Assembly (NCBI RefSeq): GCF_035978755.1
Contig: NZ_CP108415.1
Coordinates: 62,001 to 126,000 of the forward strand
Reading direction: 5' to 3'
DNA from: Streptomyces sp. NBC_01298
GTDB lineage: Bacteria > Actinomycetota > Actinomycetes > Streptomycetales > Streptomycetaceae
DNA: 64,000 bases
Below, piece by piece: positions 9,182 to 17,123 of the stretch (positions are counted from its first letter, which is position 1; each line of letters starts with the position of its first letter). A program made the position numbers and the translations under genes. The notes under the pieces were generated by a model. The model ran no database searches, was not told where the DNA came from, and saw only the letters and a program-made list of their open reading frames with translations.

Positions 9182-9217
9182 CGGCCCCGGCGCCGCCAGG
9201 AGCGGGGGCCGGGGCCG
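9182..9217 (-). terminator. Terminator hairpin of the 9301-10059 gene
   Basis: 10-bp stem (9182-9191 with 9208-9217), 84 bp past the stop. Confidence 0.55.
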
Positions 9218-9300
9218 AGGCGGGTAGTGCCAAGCGGTCCGGGATGAGGCGCCCCGGGTGGGGTGGCAGGCGCCGGTGTTGGTGTGGCGGGCGGGGAGGG

Positions 9301-10059
9301 TCAGGGACGCGGTGTGGCGGCCGGGGGCGTGGTGGGCTGCGGAGCGCGGTCCAGTTTGAAGGCGAAGCAGCGGGGGACCTCGTGCCGGTGGTAGTGGCGG
9401 GGCGGGTACCCGTTGTGGAAGTCGACGAGGACGCCTGAGTTCTCCACGGCGGTGACCGTGCCGGTGGGCCAGTGGCCGGAGGCGAGCCCGTCATAGGTCA
9501 GCCGGTCGCCCACCCCTACGGGGGCCTGGAGCTCTCCGCCGGTGTACCGCACGTAGCGGACCAGCACCTTGGGGGTGTTGGCGGGTACCTGCAGGGCCCG
9601 CTCGGTGAGCGTGTCGGTCAGGTGCTCCTGGATCAGGGCGTACAGCGGCTGGGTGCGGTACGAGTTCTGCGGGTCGTAGACGCCCCGGGCCAGGCGCTCG
9701 AAGAGGGGGCGCAGGTGTCCGGCGTCCGGGGCGAGGCGGGCGAACGCGAGCCGGAGGCCCTCGTCGTCCAGGGTGGGCGGGTAGCCCCGGTTGTCGGCGT
9801 CGGCGAGCAGGGTGTTGGCGCACTCGCGGGCGGTGTCGGCCGGGTGGAGGGGCGCGCCGGGGGCGGCGTCGAGGATCGTGCGGCAGTCGGTGCAGGTTGC
9901 CGGGGCGTCGGTGAGCTGGGCGGGGTCGAACAGCGTGTACGGCTTCACGACCGTGTAGCGGGTGGCGTCGCAGGCGACGTCGATCAGGGCGTCGGTGTGG
10001 GAGTTGAACAGGGCTTCGTGGATGCGGCCGTTGAGGCCGGTGACGTTGCGACGGTCCAT
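9301..10059 (-). CDS. Hypothetical protein with CxxC pair
   Basis: Soluble protein of 252 aa. It has a central CTDC pair near residue 75 (TCTDCRTILDAAPG), a helical middle, and a strand-rich C-terminal domain that resembles a small barrel (GVGDRLTYDGLASG, GTVTAVENSGVLVDF). ATG 10059 follows GGGGAG. The paired cysteines may bind zinc, but a second pair is lacking. Not recognised; one unit of the promoter array. Confidence 0.65.
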   Translation of the reverse strand: MDRRNVTGLNGRIHEALFNSHTDALIDVACDATRYTVVKPYTLFDPAQLTDAPATCTDCRTILDAAPGAPLHPADTARECANTLLADADNRGYPPTLDDEGLRLAFARLAPDAGHLRPLFERLARGVYDPQNSYRTQPLYALIQEHLTDTLTERALQVPANTPKVLVRYVRYTGGELQAPVGVGDRLTYDGLASGHWPTGTVTAVENSGVLVDFHNGYPPRHYHRHEVPRCFAFKLDRAPQPTTPPAATPRP

Positions 10060-10131
10060 GTGGTGCTCCCCTTGAGGTACGGGTCTGGTGGCGTGGTCCG
10101 AGCCGGGGCGGTGCGGCTGCTTGGTGTCCGT

Positions 10132-10162
10132 ACGGTGGCCCGGGAGCCGGCAAGCCTCACAA
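10132..10162 (-). promoter_or_regulatory. Array promoter element P2
   Basis: Blocks TTG, CTTGCC and CACCGT with 5- and 11-bp spacing; 72-bp leader to the start at 10059. Confidence 0.7.
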
Positions 10163-10283
10163 GCGGAGCCGTCACCGATGGGGGTGTCCCGGGCGGGCTT
10201 CCGCACGGTGCACGGCGCGGGCCCGGGACGCTCGGGGGGCGGGCCCGGCCGCCGTGCGGGGCTGGGGGCGTGGACATGGAAAG

Positions 10284-10311
10284 CCCCGGGCCGCTGGACG
10301 CGGGCCCGGGG
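10284..10311 (-). terminator. Hairpin after ORF remnant
   Basis: Perfect 9-bp stem (10284-10292 with 10303-10311), 21 bp beyond the TGA of the remnant at 10333. Confidence 0.6.
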
Positions 10312-10332
10312 TCGCGGGGGCGGTGCGGCTGC

Positions 10333-10470
10333 TCAGTCGGACAGGTGGAGGTTCTCCCAGGGTCCGCCGTCGGTGCGCCGGACCAGGTAGACGCCGGGCC
10401 ACACGGTGCATGCCGTACGGCCTGGCGGCGGCGCCGACTCGGCGCTGAAGCCGGTCGGGCGTGGGTCGGG
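10333..10470 (-). pseudogene. Start-less small ORF remnant
   Basis: An open frame ends at TGA 10333 with a natural-looking protein end: WPGVYLVRRTDGGPWE followed by NLHLSD. It is followed by a hairpin. No ATG or GTG with a ribosome site lies upstream in frame. The only in-frame GTG (10404) gives 23 aa. It looks like the 3' end of a decayed gene rather than an intact one, although a 23-aa peptide cannot be excluded. Confidence 0.35.
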
Positions 10471-10548
10471 GGACGTTCCCGACGGGGGGCGGGGTGGGGG
10501 CGCAGCGCGGTATGGGATGGGGCGGCAGGCGGGTCGCGGCCGGCCGGG

Positions 10549-10854
10549 TTACAGGACGTTGCCGTCGCAGTCAGCGTGGCCGTCGGCAGTGACGTGGGCG
10601 CCGAAGCAGTCCTCGTGCCCGTCCCCGGACTGCGCGTCGGCGGTGTTGCTGGCCTCGACCAGGGCGGTGAGCTGTTCCTCGGTGGGGTAGTCGTCGAAGC
10701 TCTCGGTCTCGGTGAGAAGGTCGCCGGTCTCGGCGTCGATCACCTCGAAGCTCAAGCCGGGGTGGTCCTTCCACGTCAGGCGGTGCACTTCCACGCGGCG
10801 GCCGTGGATGGTGTGCTCGCCGACGGTGTGTTCCGATGCGATGTTGTCGCTCAT
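10549..10854 (-). CDS. Small acidic hypothetical protein
   Basis: Protein of 101 aa, strongly acidic. The middle has a strand pattern (HTIHGRRVEVHRLTW, LSFEVIDAETGDLL), then a helix (TEEQLTALVEAS) and a His/Cys/Asp-rich end (GHEDCFGAH, GHADCDG) that could hold a metal. ATG 10854 follows GAGAGG. Not recognised as a family. Confidence 0.65.
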   Translation of the reverse strand: MSDNIASEHTVGEHTIHGRRVEVHRLTWKDHPGLSFEVIDAETGDLLTETESFDDYPTEEQLTALVEASNTADAQSGDGHEDCFGAHVTADGHADCDGNVL

Positions 10855-10906
10855 GCTGGGCCTCTCTCAGCGGGTGGTGGGCACGCGGGTGCGGTGCGGC
10901 TGATGG

Positions 10907-10937
10907 ACGGTGCCCGGTGGCACGGCAAGGCCGGCAA
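10907..10937 (-). promoter_or_regulatory. Array promoter element P3
   Basis: Blocks TTG, CTTGCC and CACCGT; 52-bp leader to the start at 10854. Confidence 0.7.
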
Positions 10938-10965
10938 ATCAGCCGGGGCGGTGGTGCCACAGGGT

Positions 10966-10996
10966 GGCCCGCCCAGTCGGTGTGATCGGGCGGGCC
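10966..10996 (-). terminator. Terminator hairpin of the 11015-11662 gene
   Basis: Perfect 9-bp stem (10966-10974 with 10988-10996), 18 bp past the stop. Confidence 0.65.
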
Positions 10997-11014
10997 GGTC
11001 CAGCCGAGCAGGCG

Positions 11015-11662
11015 TCAGTGGACCTCGAAGCCTTCTCGTTCCTTGGAGCGTTCGAGGTAGGCGATCCACTGCATCCAGCGGTCGATGTCGATGGAGCCGC
11101 CTTCGGCGGAACTCAGGATGGCCTTGACCTCCTCGCCGGTGTGGGTGCGGTAGGCGGTCAGGGCGGTCTCGATCTCCTTGGGGGTGACGTGCCATCCGTC
11201 GTTGGAGGTGAACTTGTGCGCCGCGATCCCGGTGAGGTGCTCCGGGTGCCAGGACAAGTGCGCGTCAAGCGCGTGGAGGTAGTCGAGGGCGGCGGCCTTC
11301 ACGGGGAGGGTGTCGTCCGGCGTGTCCGGGGCTTCTCCGGCGGCGTCGATGTCCTCCCATGTGAGGCTGGCCGGGAGTTCGGGCCAGGAGGTCGGCTCGT
11401 AGTCGGTGGTGAGCATGCCGAGCCTGTCCATGACGTCCAGGTACCTGCCCATGCCGTAGTTGCTCAGGCCGAAGTGGGAGGTGTGCGTCTTCTGCATCCT
11501 GTCGTAGGCGGCATCGACCTTCCGCTGTGCCTCCTGCTGCTGCGGGTCCCCGGGCAGTCCGTTGCGCTCGGCTACCGCGGCGTCGAAGGCCGTGCAGGCG
11601 GCCTGGTGGAGGGCCTCTTCCTGCTTCGGTGTGGCGCCCTTGGTGTACATGTCGAAGGTCAC
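11015..11662 (-). CDS. Hypothetical helical protein
   Basis: Protein of 215 aa, mostly helical, starting MTFDMYTKGATPKQEE. Helices rich in Ala/Glu span residues 12-60. A segment near 70 (SHFGLSNYGMGRYLDVM) and one near the C-terminus (IDIDRWMQWIAYLERSKE) are the most distinctive parts. GTG 11662 follows GGGAG; the ATG at 11728 would lie inside the leader. Not recognised. Confidence 0.65.
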   Translation of the reverse strand: MTFDMYTKGATPKQEEALHQAACTAFDAAVAERNGLPGDPQQQEAQRKVDAAYDRMQKTHTSHFGLSNYGMGRYLDVMDRLGMLTTDYEPTSWPELPASLTWEDIDAAGEAPDTPDDTLPVKAAALDYLHALDAHLSWHPEHLTGIAAHKFTSNDGWHVTPKEIETALTAYRTHTGEEVKAILSSAEGGSIDIDRWMQWIAYLERSKEREGFEVH

Positions 11663-11713
11663 GGGGACTCCCTTGTGCCGTGGGTGGCATCGCTGGTGCG
11701 GGCCGGTGGGAGG

Positions 11714-11744
11714 ACCGTGGCGGGGCAAGGGGTTAGCGCTGCAA
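11714..11744 (-). promoter_or_regulatory. Array promoter element P4
   Basis: Blocks TTG, CTAACC and CACGGT; 51-bp leader to GTG 11662. Confidence 0.7.
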
Positions 11745-11923
11745 GCATCAGGGGGGCGGACACGGCGCGGCCGGGCGCGGGTGCGGGTTGCGCGGCCGCT
11801 GCTGGGCTGCTGGCAGGGGGGAGCCGGGTGAGCCCCGCAGCCGGGCGGGGGGCGTCCGGGGCGCGGGGCCGGGCTGGAGCGGCAGGAGTGGTCCCGGGGG
11901 CAGGGGGGCGCGGGGGCGGGTGT

Positions 11924-12250
11924 TTAGCGTGCCTGCCAGGGAGAGCGTTCCAGGCCGCCCTTGGGCGACAGCTTCCACAGCTCGTCCGGGGTGTCGGTGA
12001 GGTCCGGGACCGGTTCGGCGCTGCGGCGGCGCCACACGTGCAGGAGGGCGGTGCGGTCTGCCTGGGGGAAGTCCTCGGTCGGCTGCGGGGTCCGGCGGAC
12101 GACGCCGTCGTAGTAGACCCTGCTGGTCTGGTGCTGGGCGCGGTGCTGGAGGGCGCGTTCGGGGACGAACAGGTTCGGTGCGTGCTCCATACGCGCCTCG
12201 GGGCTGGGATGTTGGGGGGTCTGCGGGAAGAACACCCAGTACACGGTCAT
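11924..12250 (-). CDS. Small hypothetical protein
   Basis: Protein of 108 aa, Trp/Pro-containing (MTVYWVFFPQTPQHP near the start; TALLHVWRRRSAEPVPD near residue 70). The N-terminal hydrophobic stretch is too short for a signal peptide. ATG 12250 has CAGGAG nine bases upstream. Not recognised. Confidence 0.65.
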   Translation of the reverse strand: MTVYWVFFPQTPQHPSPEARMEHAPNLFVPERALQHRAQHQTSRVYYDGVVRRTPQPTEDFPQADRTALLHVWRRRSAEPVPDLTDTPDELWKLSPKGGLERSPWQAR

Positions 12251-12327
12251 GCCGATGCTCCTGACAGGTTGCGGCTCTGGGCGGCCGGGGGGTGGGGGTG
12301 GTCACCACTCCCCCGGCCGGTGACCCG

Positions 12328-12358
12328 ACGCTGCCGGGCAGGCGGGTAAGCCCCGCAA
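12328..12358 (-). promoter_or_regulatory. Array promoter element P5
   Basis: Blocks TTG, CTTACC and CAGCGT; 77-bp leader to 12250. Flanks form an extra inverted repeat (ACCCG...CGGGT). Confidence 0.7.
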
Positions 12359-12476
12359 CACCCGCCCCGCCGGGCAGCCCGGGGCCGCCAGCAGCGAGCG
12401 GGGGCGAGCGGGGTGTCGCCTCTGGTGGGTTGGCGGGCAGGGCGGGCCACCGTGCTCGTGGGGTGGGGGCGGGCGT

Positions 12477-12902
12477 TCAGGTGAGGTCGGACCGGGTGCG
12501 GCGGAGCTTGCCGATGGCGTGGCGGGCGTCGGGGCCGGGGTTGAGGATCTCGCGGATGCCGTGAGCGGCGGCTTCGGCACCGGAGGCGAACAGCGGGACT
12601 GGGGAGACGTAGTCGAGGATGGTCTGCGCGGTCTCCAGGCTGATCTCACCGAACGCGTGCGCCAGGCGGAGGCTGAGGGACTCCGCCATGTCGTGGCATC
12701 CGGCCCAGCCGCCGCAGACGCGGGCGCTGTCGTCGTCGCGGTCGTGGACGTGGCATTGGAACAGCCCGGGGGGCTGAGTCCAGGTGGGGCCGTCGTAGAG
12801 GGGGAGTTTGGCGTAGTCCTCTTCCGACCAGACACCGGAGGGGACTTCGGTCTTGTAGGGGCAGAAGGTGCAGGGGCGTGGTGCGGGCGGGAGGGTCGTC
12901 AC
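12477..12902 (-). CDS. DUF6283-like cysteine-rich protein
   Basis: Protein of 141 aa with a probable zinc site: CTFCPYK near residue 11, then CHVHD and VCGGWAGCHD between residues 50 and 70. The phrase CPYKTEVPSGVW...YAKLPLYD...QPPGLFQC is what I remember of DUF6283 proteins from actinophages and plasmids; their function is unknown. The C-terminal 60 residues are helical. GTG 12902 follows CAGGAAG. A longer frame to 13982 exists but runs through the promoter element and into the next gene. Confidence 0.7.
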   Translation of the reverse strand: MTTLPPAPRPCTFCPYKTEVPSGVWSEEDYAKLPLYDGPTWTQPPGLFQCHVHDRDDDSARVCGGWAGCHDMAESLSLRLAHAFGEISLETAQTILDYVSPVPLFASGAEAAAHGIREILNPGPDARHAIGKLRRTRSDLT

Positions 12903-13013
12903 GGGGGTGGCTTCCTGGTGGTGAAAGGGGGCCGCCTGCTGCGCCTGCTGGCCGGGGGTGGGCATCGCGTGGCCGGAGACGGGGTGGCGGCGGGGTGGCG
13001 GTGAAGTTGCCGC

Positions 13014-13044
13014 AGCGTGCTCGAGGTGGGGGCAAGCACCGCAA
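13014..13044 (-). promoter_or_regulatory. Array promoter element P6
   Basis: Blocks TTG, CTTGCC and CACGCT; 111-bp leader to GTG 12902. The rest of the 12903-13264 gap shows only GC-rich low-complexity DNA and the hairpin at 13210. Confidence 0.7.
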
Positions 13045-13209
13045 CCACCTCGGTCGTGCCGGCCACGGGACGGTCCGGCCCGCGCGCGACGTTGGCGGGA
13101 AGGGGGCGGGGCGCGGTGGGGCGGGGCGTGGTGAGGCGGCGGCCGGGCGGCCCATGACGGCCACGGCCCGGGGCCCGGGGGTGGCGGGCCCGCAGGCATG
13201 GAACGGCCC

Positions 13210-13245
13210 CCGGCCCCGGCACCGCGGGTGCGGTACCAGGGCCGG
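13210..13245 (-). terminator. Terminator hairpin of the 13265-14407 gene
   Basis: Two-part stem: 7 bp (13210-13216 with 13239-13245) and an inner 5 bp (13219-13223 with 13227-13231). About 20 bp past the stop. Confidence 0.5.
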
Positions 13246-13264
13246 GTGGTGGGTGGTCGGGGCT

Positions 13265-14407
13265 TCAGGGGCGGGGAGTGGGAGGAACGGCCTGCGCCCG
13301 GTCCGTGGCGCTCGGGTAGAGGCCCGGCGTCGTGTCCTGCTGGGGCGCGGCCGTCCCTGCGGGCGGGAATGCCTCGTGGAGGCCGTCGTAGTCGGACGGG
13401 TTGACCGTCCATCCGGCTTCCTGCAGCACTTCGACGGCCCGCCCGTGCTCGGCCAGCGCGATGCCGCGCCCGCACAGGGACACCCACAGGGGCGGGGATA
13501 TGTGCCGGGCCTGCGGGGCGCTGTTCACCTGGAATCCCTCCTGCTCGACCATGAAGGCGCCGTCGCCGACTGGCTCGCCGAAGACCGCCGGGGTCAGGCC
13601 CGCGTCGACCAGGAGCTGAATCGCCGCGTCCATGAGCGGGGTGCGCCGGTCCTCGGGGTTCCGCCCGGGAAAGTAGCCGACGGCCGGGGTGCTGCTCTTG
13701 GGGCACCACGCCACGTCGCACTCCTGCGACTCGTACGCCACCCGGCGCCCGGTCCGCTCGAACGTGGCGCTGCGCAGTACCGCGTTGGCGATGTCGACCA
13801 GGGCGTCGACGCGCTCGTGCACGGTCGGCGGCCGGTGGTCGGTGTCGCTGTGCTCCTCGGTGCGCAGGAACCAGAAGCCCTCGCCGAGGATTTCGTCCGC
13901 CCGCGTGAGGTACTTGGCCATGTTGGGGGTGGAGTTCGCCACGGCGTCGGCCAGCGCCTGCTCCCGCTCCAGCTCCGTGCACCGCTCGCGCGCCTTCTCC
14001 TCCGTCGGGAAGGCCGCCATGTTGACGTTGGTCCAGGTGTCCATCACCACGTGGGGGCCGCCGAGCAGGCCGCCGAGTACGGAGTCCTCGGTCACGACCG
14101 AGTACCGGGGCCCGGCGTCGTCGTGGGGCCGGTCGGCGAAGAACACCATGTAGAAGCCGGACGGCATGCTGACGGCGTAGCCGCCCGCCGCGAGGGCCTT
14201 GGCCAGCTCCAGCCGCTTCGCCGCCTGCTCCGGCGTCTCGCCGCCCTCACGGTCGGCCAGGTCCCACACGACGGCCCACCGGCCGTTGCGGGAGATGAGG
14301 TGCCACCCGTCGTTCTGGCCGGGGCTGTACGGGGTGAAGCGGGGGCACAGGAAGGCCGCGGCCCGGTCGGGCAGGGGAAGGGGCGGGTTCACAGGGGTGC
14401 GGGACAT
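13265..14407 (-). CDS. Hypothetical protein, 380 aa
   Basis: Soluble mixed alpha/beta protein. The N-terminal third looks like a small globular domain (DGWHLISRNGRWAVVWDLAD, then helix, then YAVSMPSGFYMVFFADR). The middle has a long helix with many acidic residues, a CDVAWCPKS cysteine pair near residue 240, and the C-terminus ends in a Pro-rich tail. ATG 14407 follows GGAGA. No catalytic motif was recognised. It is the largest product in the first half of the array. Confidence 0.65.
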   Translation of the reverse strand: MSRTPVNPPLPLPDRAAAFLCPRFTPYSPGQNDGWHLISRNGRWAVVWDLADREGGETPEQAAKRLELAKALAAGGYAVSMPSGFYMVFFADRPHDDAGPRYSVVTEDSVLGGLLGGPHVVMDTWTNVNMAAFPTEEKARERCTELEREQALADAVANSTPNMAKYLTRADEILGEGFWFLRTEEHSDTDHRPPTVHERVDALVDIANAVLRSATFERTGRRVAYESQECDVAWCPKSSTPAVGYFPGRNPEDRRTPLMDAAIQLLVDAGLTPAVFGEPVGDGAFMVEQEGFQVNSAPQARHISPPLWVSLCGRGIALAEHGRAVEVLQEAGWTVNPSDYDGLHEAFPPAGTAAPQQDTTPGLYPSATDRAQAVPPTPRP

Positions 14408-14451
14408 GACGGGTCTCCGGATCGGTTGGGGAAGGGGTGCGAGCGGTGCTG

Positions 14452-14482
14452 ACACTGCCCCGGCCGGCGCCTAGTTGGGCAA
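14452..14482 (-). promoter_or_regulatory. Array promoter element P7
   Basis: Blocks TTG, CTAGGC and CAGTGT; 44-bp leader to 14407. Confidence 0.65.
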
Positions 14483-14496
14483 GGCCCGGAAGCCGG

Positions 14497-14536
14497 GCGG
14501 GCCCGCGCCCAGGTGCGGGTGCGGGTGCGGGCCCGC
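14497..14536 (-). terminator. Terminator hairpin of the 14578-14955 gene
   Basis: The palindrome GCGGGCCCGC occurs at 14497-14506 and 14527-14536; the two copies can pair over 10 bp. 42 bp past the stop. Confidence 0.5.
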
Positions 14537-14577
14537 GAACGCGAGCGGCCTCGCGGCCGGGCGGAGCGGTCGGGGCT

Positions 14578-14955
14578 TCAGGGACGGGGAGTGAGGCGGT
14601 GGAGGAGCTGGGCGGCCTGCTCGTGCTGGTCGCCGGGGAGCGTGCGCTTGTCGATCGCGGTCTGGAGGAGCCGGACGAGCAGGGCGGCGTCCTGGGGGTC
14701 GATGAGCGGCACCGGAGCGGGCTGGAGGGTGCTCGGGCCGTACGCGCTCGGGACGCCGGTGGTGTCGAGTACCTCCACCCAGTCCTCGCCGCTGGGCCAG
14801 TGGCCGACCGTCACGGTTCCGTCCGGGTGCACGTCGAGTCCGGCGAGGAGCAGCGCGGGCTGGTCGGCGCGTTCGACGACGATGGATCGGATGTCGTCGT
14901 CGGGGACGTCGACCGCGAGCAGGGGGCGGCTGGAGTCGGTGATCAGGTACTGCAC
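14578..14955 (-). CDS. Small hypothetical protein
   Basis: Protein of 125 aa. A strand-rich first half (LLAVDVPDDDIRSIVVE, ALLLAGLDVHPDGTVTVGHW) is followed by a helical C-terminus (AALLVRLLQTAIDKRTL). The GTG at 14955 has GGGAGC eight bases upstream. Not recognised; the upstream open frame runs into the P8 element. Confidence 0.65.
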   Translation of the reverse strand: MQYLITDSSRPLLAVDVPDDDIRSIVVERADQPALLLAGLDVHPDGTVTVGHWPSGEDWVEVLDTTGVPSAYGPSTLQPAPVPLIDPQDAALLVRLLQTAIDKRTLPGDQHEQAAQLLHRLTPRP

Positions 14956-15010
14956 GGGTGCTCCCTGGTGGGGTGTGGGCGGACGGGTGACGGGCTGGTG
15001 AGGCCGGGGC

Positions 15011-15040
15011 CCGGGCCGGGGCTGGACGGCCCCGGCCCGG
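15011..15040 (-). terminator. Terminator hairpin of the 15111-15395 gene
   Basis: Perfect 12-bp stem (15011-15022 with 15029-15040), 6-nt loop, 71 bp past the stop. Confidence 0.65.
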
Positions 15041-15070
15041 CGTGTGCGTGGCGGTCGTTCAGGTACGGGG

Positions 15071-15101
15071 ATCGTGTGAGGGCGGGGGGTTAGGAAGGCC
15101 A
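15071..15101 (-). promoter_or_regulatory. Array promoter element P8
   Basis: Blocks TGG (one mismatch to TTG), CTAACC and CACGAT; 115-bp leader to 14955. It ends 10 bp before the stop of the upstream gene. Confidence 0.6.
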
Positions 15102-15110
15102 GCCCCGGGG

Positions 15111-15395
15111 TCAGCGAGGCCAGCGCCGGTAGCGCTTGGGGGTGCGGGTCAGGTAGCGGGGGAAGGGGCTGGTGGGGGTGCGGTCGACGTCGAGGCGGCG
15201 GCGGGTCAGGTAGGGAGCGTGCGGGGAGGTCAGGGGGAACGGCAGGGGCGCGGAGCCGCGGCCATAGGCGCCGGTGAGCTTGGTGGGGGTGGGGTAGATG
15301 GTGGCCTTCATCCACTGGTCGCGGCGGCGCAGTCGCCGCAGTCGGCGGCGGGTGATACGGGCGCGGGCGGCAGGAACGGTAGGCACGGTGGGCAC
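15111..15395 (-). CDS. Small highly basic protein
   Basis: Protein of 94 aa with an Arg-rich N-terminus (RITRRRLRRLRRRDQW) and a Pro/Arg-rich C-terminal half (RYLTRTPKRYRRWPR). The charge suggests nucleic-acid binding. GTG 15395 is fixed by GAGGAG seven bases upstream; an internal ATG at 15311 lacks a site. Not recognised as a family. Confidence 0.6.
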   Translation of the reverse strand: MPTVPTVPAARARITRRRLRRLRRRDQWMKATIYPTPTKLTGAYGRGSAPLPFPLTSPHAPYLTRRRLDVDRTPTSPFPRYLTRTPKRYRRWPR

Positions 15396-15437
15396 GGGGC
15401 GGGCTCCTCGCTGGAGTGATGAACCGGGGCGGGGTGC

Positions 15438-15468
15438 ACCGTGCGGGGGCCGGGGGTTAGGACGGCAA
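15438..15468 (-). promoter_or_regulatory. Array promoter element P9
   Basis: Blocks TTG, CTAACC and CACGGT; 42-bp leader to GTG 15395. Confidence 0.7.
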
Positions 15469-15606
15469 CACCGCCGGCACCAGGACAGACCAGAGCGCGG
15501 GCCGGGGAGCGGCCGGGGGCCGGGGCGCGACACGGGGCGCGGCCGGGGGCGGGGGCGGGCGGGCGCGGGCGGGGACGGCCGGGGCCGGGGCGCCAGGGCG
15601 CGAACG

Positions 15607-15645
15607 CCGGTGCCCCGGACCGCGGGGAGCGGCCAGGGGCACCGG
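15607..15645 (-). terminator. Orphan hairpin between cassettes
   Basis: Perfect 10-bp stem (15607-15616 with 15636-15645). The upstream gene already has a hairpin at 15707-15735, so this one may mark a lost gene. I see no ORF in 15480-15700. Confidence 0.4.
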
Positions 15646-15706
15646 TGTACGGGAGGGGCGCGGCCGTGGGCGGGGCGAGGGCGGCGCACGGGACGGTGGG
15701 CATTAC

Positions 15707-15735
15707 GCAGCCCCGACCCTGCGGGTCCGGGCTGC
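15707..15735 (-). terminator. Terminator hairpin of the 15749-16081 gene
   Basis: 7-bp plus 5-bp stem with one internal mismatch (15707-15719 with 15723-15735), 14 bp past the stop. Confidence 0.6.
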
Positions 15736-15748
15736 GCGGAGCAGAGCC

Positions 15749-16081
15749 TCAGGCGCTTGTGGGCTGCCGTGCGGGCGTGCACGCGACCGGGACGCCGACC
15801 GGTTCGGCAGGGTCCGCCTGCCAACCGGGCATGAGCTTCTGCCCACGCGTGATCAGCTCCTGCGGGACAGGCGAGTACGGGCCGTCGTAGGACGGTTTGA
15901 CCTCGGGCTTCCCGCAGCCGACGCCGAGGCAGGCCCGGCAGTGACCCGTACGGACGCGGGCCTTGACCCGGACCAGCCAGCCGTTTTCGTAGACGTTGAC
16001 CGGGGCGTACGAGCGGTCGGGCCACAGGGTGGTCATGGTCCTGCCGCTGTGGGTGCTGACACACCATCGGATCACGCTCAT
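15749..16081 (-). CDS. Small cysteine-containing hypothetical protein
   Basis: Protein of 110 aa starting MSVIRWCVSTHSGRTM. The middle (VRTGHCRACLGVGCGKPE) has a CxxC-x4-C cluster that could bind zinc or iron. ATG 16081 has CAGGAGG seven bases upstream, a strong site, so the long upstream frame is not used. Not recognised. Confidence 0.65.
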   Translation of the reverse strand: MSVIRWCVSTHSGRTMTTLWPDRSYAPVNVYENGWLVRVKARVRTGHCRACLGVGCGKPEVKPSYDGPYSPVPQELITRGQKLMPGWQADPAEPVGVPVACTPARQPTSA

Positions 16082-16138
16082 GGGGGCCTCCTGCTCATTG
16101 ACGGGCGTCGGACGGTGCACGGAACGTCGTGCATGCAC

Positions 16139-16169
16139 ACCGTGGAGCGGCAGGCGGCAAGCCCCACAA
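16139..16169 (-). promoter_or_regulatory. Array promoter element P10
   Basis: Blocks TTG, CTTGCC and CACGGT; 57-bp leader to 16081. Confidence 0.7.
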
Positions 16170-16215
16170 CCCGCAGTGAGCGGCCGTGGCCAGGGCGTCG
16201 CGTCGCTTTCCGCTT

Positions 16216-16360
16216 TCACCCGGCCGTGTTCGCGGCGGCCAGGTACTCGGCCAGCGCGAGGACCTGGACGAGTTGTTCGCGCGTGAGGTGATATCGGCTG
16301 GCCGTTCGGCCTGGCTGGGGTGCGGCGGCGGCCGCCGTGCCGTGCGGCGGGGTGCTGCGG
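16216..16360 (-). pseudogene. Second start-less ORF remnant
   Basis: An open frame ending at TGA 16216 gives a natural helical end (RYHLTREQLVQVLALAEY, then LAAANTAG) preceded by Ala/Pro-rich residues, but there is no start codon or ribosome site. It follows the frameshifted gene at 16365-16804 and may be part of the same decay. Confidence 0.3.
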
Positions 16361-16364
16361 GTTC

Positions 16365-16804
16365 TCAGGGGCCGGACGGGCAGCGGGCAGGCGGGCCACG
16401 CTGCGGGGTGGGTTCAGGCGCGGGCCGGGGGGCTACTTGGTGGTGTAGGTCAGGGGTCTGGTAGTCGCCGTCGTCGGGGATGGTCAGGTTGAAGTGGGTG
16501 GCGCCTTCGGCGGCGGCGGTGCGAAGGTCGTCGAGGAGGGTGCGGCCGTCCCCGGGGAGGGGGGTGGTCAGTTCGATGGACTCGCAGCTGCCGTCGCCGC
16601 CGAGGGCGGTCGTGGCGTCAGCGCCCGGTCAGCCGTCGGCGAGACGACGGGGAACAGGCGGCCGTCCTCGTCGCGGGTCTGGACGGGGTAGCGGCCGTTG
16701 CTGCGGAGGTAGGTGCCGTCGTCCTTGCACCACCACAGGCGCGGCGCGGTGTCGGTCTCGCCGGGGCCCAGATGGTGGGCGGGGGCGGCCCCCGGGGAGG
16801 GCAT
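16365..16804 (-). pseudogene. Frameshifted, 5'-truncated hypothetical gene
   Basis: Frame 1 from 16804 reads well up to about 16625 (PRLWWCKDDGTYLRSNGRYP, then DEDGRLFPVVSPTAD), then turns into low-complexity Pro/Ala and stops at 16568. From about 16620 a different frame reads well (LGGDGSCESIELTTPLPGDG, then AAEGATHFNLTIPDDGDYQT) with no start codon of its own and a TGA right before it. The simplest explanation is one gene with a frameshift near 16620. Its 5' end abuts a terminator hairpin and has no ribosome site, so it is also truncated. A sequencing error at 16620 would explain only the frameshift. Confidence 0.5.
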
Positions 16805-16810
16805 GCGGCT

Positions 16811-16838
16811 GGCCCCCGGCTGAGGGGTGCCGGGGGCC
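16811..16838 (-). terminator. Terminator hairpin of the 16855-17103 gene
   Basis: Perfect 10-bp stem (16811-16820 with 16829-16838), 16 bp past the stop. Confidence 0.7.
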
Positions 16839-16854
16839 GCTTGGTGGTGTTCGG

Positions 16855-17103
16855 TCAGGAGTCGGTGTCCTCGCCTCGCACGGGGAGGTCGGGCCGTTCG
16901 GCACGGAGGTGGTCCGGGGTCACCCGCCAGGAGTTGCTGGCGGTGCTCACGAAACGGGCTCCGCATCCGGGCTCCGGCTTCACTCCCGGGATCTTGGAGT
17001 GGCGGTGTACTCCGCGGATGAGGGTGGGCATGTGGCAGTTACCGCACTCGGATTCGAAGTCCCCGATGAGCAGAGTCGCAGTCAACTCCACAGCCACCGA
17101 CAC
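16855..17103 (-). CDS. Small zinc-ribbon-like protein
   Basis: Protein of about 82 aa with CGNCH near residue 19 and PGCGARF near 43, compatible with a degenerate zinc ribbon. It follows the 17124-17630 gene closely, so the two are probably one transcript. Start is uncertain: GTG 17103 has a weak site; an ATG at 17151 would overlap the upstream gene. Not recognised. Confidence 0.55.
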   Translation of the reverse strand: MSVAVELTATLLIGDFESECGNCHMPTLIRGVHRHSKIPGVKPEPGCGARFVSTASNSWRVTPDHLRAERPDLPVRGEDTDS

Positions 17104-17123
17104 GACCGCTGCCCCAGGAGGAC

